A program made the translations under genes and the position numbers. A stretch of 7,436 nt of DNA from CALLQB01 sp036479275 (lineage in GTDB: Bacteria > Actinomycetota > Acidimicrobiia > Acidimicrobiales > SHLQ01): positions 1 to 7,436 of the forward strand of contig CBERPN010000222.1 in the NCBI GenBank assembly GCA_965524675.1, read 5' to 3'. Below are positions 1-5,073 of the stretch, piece after piece. The notes below the pieces were generated by a model. It made no database searches and was not told the origin of the DNA. It was given only the letters and a program-made list of their open reading frames with translations. Numbering within the stretch: the first letter of the stretch is position 1; every line of letters begins with the position of its first letter.

Positions 1-682
1 CCATCCGATTAGCTGGCGTCGGGTCGCGTATTTCAGCGGCGCTCATGGCCGTGGGCGACCATGCGTAGGGGTTGGTGCGGGCGACGAGGTTGTAGCCCTC
101 CCATAGCGTCGCAATCGCATCGCGTTGTTGCCCAATGGATTCGCCGCGGTCATGACGAATCGCCGACCCGAACACTGGGTAGACACTTATCGGGGCGTCG
201 ACCTCGCGACTTCTTTCGGGTTCGAAGGCCATGTCGAGATCGCCGCCGAATCGTTCTGCGGGGGTCTGATCGGCGGGAAACGTGTACGACGGTTGTTCAC
301 CTGCAGCACGAATCAACTTCTTTGAGTACTGCGCCTCAGCTCCGCAGACGATCACAACGTCTGCTGCGCCGGCTGCGATGCGTTTCGCCGCGGCAGCTAC
401 CGCAGCTTGAGGAGAGTTGCCCCCGAAGTAGGTGAGCATGGTCGACGCATTGCTTGCGCCGATCCGATCGGCCACTAGGCGTGCCGGATCGGGGTAGCGC
501 CATACTCCCCCTACCGCCATCACCAGTTCGGCCCTGCGCAATAGGCTGTCGTTTCTCGAGTCTGCGCCAGCGGCCGCCACAGCCCGATGCATCAACTCGA
601 TGGGCTCACATGCCTCGCCAAGGGTCGTCGGACGGTTGATCGTCTGACCCACCCCGACGATTATTGGTAGTCGAGCTGTCAA
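1..682 (-). CDS. Thiolase-superfamily (acetyl-CoA acetyltransferase-like) protein, N-terminal part, runs off left edge
   Basis: Reading the minus strand from a TTG at 682-680 gives an uninterrupted frame of 227 codons to the window edge. The protein begins TARLPIIVGVGQ, and carries GGNSPQ at about residues 87-92, then an alanine-rich helix and ADVVIVCGAEA (about 107-117). Further on come SVYPVFGSAIRHDRGESIG (about 166-184), LWEGYNLVARTNPYAW (about 193-208) and an NRM near the edge. This pattern fits the thiolase-like acetyl-CoA acetyltransferase family found in actinobacteria, in which GGNSPQ or GGNTPQ stands where canonical thiolases have their nucleophilic cysteine. True thiolase chemistry is therefore uncertain; acyl-CoA binding or an altered reaction is possible. 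The TTG start is supported by a strong ribosome binding site (689-696) and by a TTGA overlap with the stop codon of the upstream hydrolase gene, which suggests translational coupling. The C-terminal half, including the rest of the active site, lies outside the window. Confidence 0.85.
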   Translation of the reverse strand, partial: MTARLPIIVGVGQTINRPTTLGEACEPIELMHRAVAAAGADSRNDSLLRRAELVMAVGGVWRYPDPARLVADRIGASNASTMLTYFGGNSPQAAVAAAAKRIAAGAADVVIVCGAEAQYSKKLIRAAGEQPSYTFPADQTPAERFGGDLDMAFEPERSREVDAPISVYPVFGSAIRHDRGESIGQQRDAIATLWEGYNLVARTNPYAWSPTAMSAAEIRDPTPANRM

Positions 683-1545
683 CTCGCGCTCCTCTCGGTC
701 GCTGGGTCAGAGCGTACGAAATAGTCGTGTATCGAGTCGGCGATCTGTTCCGAATCCTGAAACGGACCGAAATGGTTGAGGTTTTCAAACTCGATCAGCT
801 CGCCGTAAGCGAGTTGGGCCAGCACAAGATCCTGAACCAGTGCAGGACGGCCACCATCGCCGCTTCGAGCCAACGCCACAGGAATCTCCAAATCGGCTAG
901 TCGCTCGAACGCACCGCTACCGAAGTGCTCGAAAACCGCCGCCTCGGTTGCGCCTCGACACTTGATTAGGACCGAACCATCATCTTGTCGCGCGAATCCG
1001 TGATCGATATAGGCCCTCAACACGACCGGGTCGATGCTATTGAATGGAGGGCGCGACCAGTAGCTGTCAAAGACAGCGTCGTGACTCTCGAACACTTCAC
1101 GTCGCCGCCGGGCGGGCTCGGCCATTGGGTTCTGACCCTCTGGCAATACATCGAATGGAAACAACACCGGCTCGTAAAGCCAAGCAGCACGGAACGTGCC
1201 GGGATGATCGAGTTCAGCCAAGGCGATAGCTACCCCGCCCATCGAATGGCCAACTCCGAACACCGGCTCATCGCCAACAGCGAAAGCTAGGGCGGCGGCA
1301 ATGTCTGAACCCATTAGCCGCCAGTCGAGATCGACATCGTCTGGGTAGCGACTGTCGCCATGACCACGAAGATCAATCGCCCAACAGTGATACCTTTCCG
1401 ACAGTGCCTTGGCAAGCTTCGAATAGCACATTGCGTGGAACCCGGTGGCGTGCGAGATGAGCAGCGGCGGCCCGTCTCCACCGAAGTCGCGCAGCGCTAC
1501 CTCGACTCCGCCAACCGATGTCACATACTGAATGGGGCTGATCAC
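679..1545 (-). CDS. Alpha/beta hydrolase
   Basis: The 288-residue product has the alpha/beta hydrolase fold signatures in order. These are a VALRDFGGDGPPLLISHATGF stretch (about residues 16-36) with the oxyanion-hole HATGF, then AIDLRGHGDS (about 56-65), and the nucleophile elbow GHSMGG with Ser101. Near the C-terminus are a candidate acid around Asp230 and the catalytic His258 in NHFGPF. It has no signal peptide, so it should act in the cytoplasm on an ester, thioester or similar carbonyl substrate; the substrate cannot be read from sequence. The start is GTG at 1545-1543. No clear ribosome binding site precedes it, and a second in-frame GTG seven codons on (1524-1522) is an alternative. The gene lies 55 bp downstream of the GH43 gene on the same strand and overlaps the following thiolase-like gene by 4 bp. 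That overlap suggests the hydrolase and thiolase-like products work in the same catabolic route, by inference. Confidence 0.9.
   Translation of the reverse strand: MISPIQYVTSVGGVEVALRDFGGDGPPLLISHATGFHAMCYSKLAKALSERYHCWAIDLRGHGDSRYPDDVDLDWRLMGSDIAAALAFAVGDEPVFGVGHSMGGVAIALAELDHPGTFRAAWLYEPVLFPFDVLPEGQNPMAEPARRRREVFESHDAVFDSYWSRPPFNSIDPVVLRAYIDHGFARQDDGSVLIKCRGATEAAVFEHFGSGAFERLADLEIPVALARSGDGGRPALVQDLVLAQLAYGELIEFENLNHFGPFQDSEQIADSIHDYFVRSDPATERSAS
689..696 (-). promoter_or_regulatory. Ribosome binding site for the thiolase-like gene
   Basis: On the minus strand GAGAGGAG lies 6 nt upstream of the TTG at 682-680. It sits inside the last codons of the alpha/beta hydrolase gene. It is the strongest Shine-Dalgarno match seen in the window and it decides the unusual TTG start, because no ATG or GTG lies at a suitable distance. 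Confidence 0.75.
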
Positions 1546-1600
1546 GACGGCGATGGTAGACCGATCGCAGCGCGCAGCGTTAGTGGCCGAGAAAGCGTCT

Positions 1601-3112
1601 TCACGGCCTAGTAGTACGCGTCGACACAGCGGTGGTAGGTACGGTCGTCGCCAGGATGCTTTTCGGAGCTGCTGTGGTTGTTGGCGGAACGGTTGCCGGC
1701 GTGGTTGTCACAGGAGAGATAGTGGTGGGAACGATGGTGGTCGGGGGCGCTAAGACCGTGGTTGGTGAGAGTGTGGTTTCCGGGGCCAAAGAGGTCACCG
1801 GGGCGAGCGTTGTTAGTGTTGTGACGAGTGGCCCGCTGCGCGGAAAGCGCATCGGGCGTAGGTACATCGAGCGCTCGCCACCCGGGTAGCCAATTCGGTA
1901 GCGCCACTCGTGAAATACCATCCAAACCTGGCCAACGGCGTCGCTAAAGAACTCGGCCCCTCCCGGACCGCCATCGCTCGACCCCCATGACGTGGTCGTT
2001 GTCGACTTGTAGCACGGCCCTTGCACGGTTTCGCACACAGCGTGACCAATGGCGTACTGGTTGGTCGACCAACCGTTGGCGGAATAGAACAGGTGCAGCG
2101 TTCCGTTGACCGAAACCATCGCCGGGCCCTCGATGAGCGAGGCCTCCCACTCTTGGTCAGCCCAGAGCAACTCGGTCTCGCCGCCAACCACGCTCAACCC
2201 GTCGCCCGATAGTTGCTGACTCCAGATTCTTGTGAGCACTGCGCAGCAGTTACCATCGTTCTTCCATAACAACCACGGCGTTCCTGACGAATCGACGAAC
2301 GGCGATGGGTCGATCGATCCCCCCAAGCTGGCCTGGCAAACAAGCGGCCGTCTAGCCGACGAAACGTACGGCCCTTGTGGCTCGCTGGAGGTCGCTACTC
2401 CAATGCACTGCCGGTTCGTTGCGGCGTCTCTAGTGGTGAAATACAAAATGAACGAACCACCGCGTTGAAGTACTGATGGCGCCCAGGTTTGGCTACCCGT
2501 CGATGCCGCCCACGCTGGCAGTTCTGGCAACGCATCTATTAACAACGTCCAAGACTTGAGGTCGTTCGAATACCACACCGGCACATTGGCGCCGGACGTG
2601 TTGGTGCTAAAGGCGAAGTAGTCGCCGTCGCGACGCAGCACGAAGGGATCGGCCGCGTCGCCGCTGCCCGACCAGGCCACCGCCCCGCCCGCCGGAGGGC
2701 GAAGATCGATCTCCACCGACGGCACAACGGGCGCTGGAGGTTGAACCTTCGGCACCGAGGCGACAGCCTTTTGAGGTTCGACCGGTTTCTGTTCCTCTGC
2801 GACTAGTAACGAATCGAAGTCGACCCCACCGAAATCGAGTACGAACGGAACGACAGTGGTGGGTGGCGAGGTACTGGTAGAGGTCGACGGCAGCTCGCGA
2901 ATAGGTACCGAGGTGCGTTTGGGAGCGGGAATTGCCTTAGAGATTGTGGTTGACGGAACCTCAATTCTGACAGTCTTGGGAGGCGCTGGCACCACGAGCA
3001 AGGCCGACGAATCAACCTTTTCCGTGCCTAGGGTCAGCGACGCGCCAAGTGTTGCCACAAACGCCAGCAATACTGCGACTACGGAGATCGCCTTGCGGTT
3101 CACAATGCTCAT
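1601..3112 (-). CDS. Exported GH43-type glycoside hydrolase with Thr/Pro-rich tail
   Basis: The 503-residue product starts with a hydrophobic segment (about residues 8-29) that is a signal peptide or a signal anchor. A Pro/Ser/Thr-rich linker follows to about residue 135, then a five-bladed beta-propeller-like domain (about 140-425). Positions that match family GH43 are a DPF motif with Asp155 (candidate catalytic base), WAPSVL (from Trp210), SIDPSPFVD with Asp268 (candidate pKa modulator), IEGP with Glu328 (candidate general acid) and FHEW with His401. The family mostly acts on arabinose- or xylose-containing glycans outside the cell; the actual substrate is unknown. The last 75 or so residues (coded by about 1604-1834) are nearly all Thr, Pro, Ser, Val and Ala, resembling a cell-wall-spanning or glycosylated linker, but no anchor follows it. 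I chose the ATG at 3112-3110; a TTG three codons upstream (3121-3119) is also in frame, and neither has a clear ribosome binding site. Confidence 0.85.
   Translation of the reverse strand: MSIVNRKAISVVAVLLAFVATLGASLTLGTEKVDSSALLVVPAPPKTVRIEVPSTTISKAIPAPKRTSVPIRELPSTSTSTSPPTTVVPFVLDFGGVDFDSLLVAEEQKPVEPQKAVASVPKVQPPAPVVPSVEIDLRPPAGGAVAWSGSGDAADPFVLRRDGDYFAFSTNTSGANVPVWYSNDLKSWTLLIDALPELPAWAASTGSQTWAPSVLQRGGSFILYFTTRDAATNRQCIGVATSSEPQGPYVSSARRPLVCQASLGGSIDPSPFVDSSGTPWLLWKNDGNCCAVLTRIWSQQLSGDGLSVVGGETELLWADQEWEASLIEGPAMVSVNGTLHLFYSANGWSTNQYAIGHAVCETVQGPCYKSTTTTSWGSSDGGPGGAEFFSDAVGQVWMVFHEWRYRIGYPGGERSMYLRPMRFPRSGPLVTTLTTLAPVTSLAPETTLSPTTVLAPPTTIVPTTISPVTTTPATVPPTTTAAPKSILATTVPTTAVSTRTTRP
1604..1834 (-). 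other. Thr/Pro-rich low-complexity C-terminal tail of the GH43 protein
   Basis: This coding segment specifies a run of short TTxxP, APxTT and PTT units with no charged residues apart from one Glu, one Lys and two Arg. At the DNA level it is rich in degenerate GTGGTT/GTTGTG steps on the plus strand. Such linkers are common on exported actinobacterial proteins, where they may be O-mannosylated or span the envelope. The segment is in frame with the enzyme domain and needs no frameshift. Confidence 0.7.
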
Positions 3113-3314
3113 ATCGGCCAACGAGCACAGATTCTGACCCTAAGGACCAGCGCGAGTAGGCGAGCGCCTGAGCCAAAAAGGGATGGGCCGTTCTACTCAT
3201 GTCGCCAAGGGCCCTGCCGACTGGCACTACCGAGATAGTTGCTAGCTAGCCGTCAAGGCGATTTGCCAGCAGCGATTCCGTTAGTTCTCCGTACCCATGA
3301 GGCAGGAAAATCCG
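3113..3314. other. Divergent intergenic region between the GH43 and DUF11 genes
   Basis: About 200 bp separate two genes transcribed away from each other, so promoters for both must lie here. I could not identify a confident -10/-35 pair on either strand. The one clear structure is a perfect 10-bp palindrome, GCTAGCTAGC, at 3241-3250, which sits about 65 bp upstream of the plus-strand start and could be an operator or chance. Confidence 0.5.
3300..3307 (+). promoter_or_regulatory. Ribosome binding site selecting the ATG at 3315
   Basis: AGGCAGGA lies 7 nt upstream of the ATG at 3315. An in-frame ATG six codons earlier (3297) overlaps this site and has no purine-rich sequence in front of it. 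The downstream ATG is therefore preferred, and it also gives a signal peptide of normal length. Confidence 0.6.
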
Positions 3315-5066
3315 ATGGTGCAAATCGATAACGTGCTCAAACCTCTAACCGCGGCAGTGGCGCTGGCCCTTGTCGGTATCTCACTGGCTGTTGCGATCGC
3401 TCCGTCAGCGTCAGCGCAGGCAGGGATTGGCTGCGGTACCTCCACCCTCGAGCACACCGAACTCCTCGACGGTGTGACGCTCGTCGGCAACGCTGGACGA
3501 CGAAACGCGGTCGAGACAATCGTTCTACCCGCACCGCTCGCTCCTGGCGAATACCTCATTCGAGCGGTGAGTTCAGATGATCACGCCACCGAAACGATCG
3601 ACGAACCCCAAGAACAGTTCTACGCGGCGATCGCTCGACAACGTACTGAGCCAATCGCTGATCTTCCGTTGGACGCTGGCTTTGTTGGCTCGTCACTGGC
3701 TGAAATCAACCCGGATGATCCTGAGCGCATTCCAGCAGAAGTTCTGCCCGGCGCCTCGCTGGGCGTAATTCAAGTAGCGGGCGGCGAAACCGAGCTCAAC
3801 CTCGTCCATGTCGGTCGCGGCAAAGCTCGCCAAGCCAACAGCATCTCACCTCGCCTGGTGTCGATCGCTTGTGCGGTCACCGGGCTCGACCTCTCATTCG
3901 CTTCCGCTGATTCGGTCGTCGCCGCCGACGGGTCTGCCACAGTTGGCCTAGTCGTCACAAACACCAACGACTCCGCTGTCAAGGGTGTGAAACTTCAGGC
4001 GTCGCTGCCCGCTGGGCTCGAGCGCAATGGCGACTTGAGTGCATCAACGGGAGTTATCTCGGCCATTGGTTCCTCCATTCGCTGGGAGGGCGACCTCGAC
4101 GCTGGCAGCAGTGTCCAGATCGAAGTTCCGATCGTCACAGACCTCGACGGCATTACCAACTGCGGACAAGGAACCGAAGCACTAGTCGGGGTCTGTGAGA
4201 TGACAGCTCAGCTCGTCGGTGTTTCCGGGGGAGTGCCAGCCACCCCGATCGCCTCGGCACATATCGTCGCACCAGCCGATCTCGAACTGGCCATGTCGTA
4301 TCAACCACGCGTGGGTACCGCAAGCTCTTTGACCGGCACGTTCACCGTCATCATCAAAAACCAGCCTGGGTCACATCTCTCATCGACCGCCCACGATGTT
4401 GTGGTATCGACGAGCCTCGACGACCTACTCGCACTCGCACCTGGCGACCTAGCGAGCACTTCGGGAACAGTCATCATTGAGAACGGCGAGATTTCATGGA
4501 CGGTAGGTTCGCTGCTTCCAGGAGCCACCTCTACCCTGAGCTTCGGCATTGCGCTGCCCTCGGTTGGCAGTTTCTCTGCGGAGTCGAGAGTTGCATCCTC
4601 GGCCACGATCGACCTCGATTCTGTAGCTGGGCCATCGAGCACTAGCGCCGAAGACGACGAGGCGAGCGCTGTGGCGATTGGTGAGTTTGCGCCGACCACA
4701 ACCACAACTCCCCAAACCACAACAACCTCTGTCGCCACGGCTCCGTCAGCTTCCTCTGGCGGCGATAGCGAAACGGCTCCCACTGGCGACGATGCCGACA
4801 ACGGATCGGGCGAAGGCTTTCGTCTCATATTGCCTGACGGTGTCGATACCTCGCCGCCGGAAGCTTCCGATCCCGAATCGGTCGAGGATCAAACCGAGGT
4901 AGCAGGGGCGGTAGAGGAACGACCCGAGACAGCGGCGACGATCCCGATCAGATCGCAGTCAAAACTACCGCTGGCGCTGTCGATAGCTTTCAGCCTGCTG
5001 CTGCTCTCGGCTGCTGCGGTCTACATGTACCGGACTCAACAAGCCGAGCTGAACTCGTTCCACTAG
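3315..5066 (+). CDS. Secreted DUF11-domain surface protein with C-terminal membrane anchor
   Basis: The 583-residue product has an N-terminal signal peptide: a hydrophobic core at about residues 12-30 and a likely signal peptidase I site after ASA at 34. A beta-rich domain (about 36-186) that I do not recognise follows. Next are two DUF11-like beta-sandwich repeats. The first (about 190-280) has the typical VVTNTNDSAVKGVKLQASLP core ending in a LPAGL-type motif. The second, more divergent one (about 320-440) has IIKNQPG and WTVGSLLPGATSTL. A Thr-rich stretch (about 460-475) and an acidic Ser/Gly/Asp/Glu-rich spacer lead to a single membrane helix (about 551-571) and a short tail ending YRTQQAELNSFH. 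There is no LPxTG sorting motif, so anchoring is by the membrane helix. Four cysteines (about 40, 186, 283, 294) could form disulfides. DUF11 proteins are usually structural or adhesive surface proteins; an enzymatic role is not indicated. The gene converges on the peptidase gene with 7 bp between stop codons. Confidence 0.85.
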   Translation: MVQIDNVLKPLTAAVALALVGISLAVAIAPSASAQAGIGCGTSTLEHTELLDGVTLVGNAGRRNAVETIVLPAPLAPGEYLIRAVSSDDHATETIDEPQEQFYAAIARQRTEPIADLPLDAGFVGSSLAEINPDDPERIPAEVLPGASLGVIQVAGGETELNLVHVGRGKARQANSISPRLVSIACAVTGLDLSFASADSVVAADGSATVGLVVTNTNDSAVKGVKLQASLPAGLERNGDLSASTGVISAIGSSIRWEGDLDAGSSVQIEVPIVTDLDGITNCGQGTEALVGVCEMTAQLVGVSGGVPATPIASAHIVAPADLELAMSYQPRVGTASSLTGTFTVIIKNQPGSHLSSTAHDVVVSTSLDDLLALAPGDLASTSGTVIIENGEISWTVGSLLPGATSTLSFGIALPSVGSFSAESRVASSATIDLDSVAGPSSTSAEDDEASAVAIGEFAPTTTTTPQTTTTSVATAPSASSGGDSETAPTGDDADNGSGEGFRLILPDGVDTSPPEASDPESVEDQTEVAGAVEERPETAATIPIRSQSKLPLALSIAFSLLLLSAAAVYMYRTQQAELNSFH

Positions 5067-5073
5067 TGGTTGG

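Noticed and set aside
61..435. Plus-strand open frame of 124 codons, very Arg-rich
   Set aside because: It is a shadow of the thiolase-like gene; high Arg and Ser content is typical of a wrong frame in GC-rich DNA.
1546..1600. Possible terminator between the GH43 and hydrolase genes
   Set aside because: The only stem is GGCCG/CGGCC with a 14-nt loop and no T-run, too weak to call.
3113..3314. Promoter -10/-35 boxes for the divergent genes
   Set aside because: Several TAnnnT-like hexamers occur, but none has a partner at 16-18 bp, so no promoter was called.
4301..4828. Minus-strand open frame of 175 codons opposite the DUF11 gene
   Set aside because: It is the complement of Thr- and Ser-rich codons in a well-supported plus-strand gene and has no recognisable domain.
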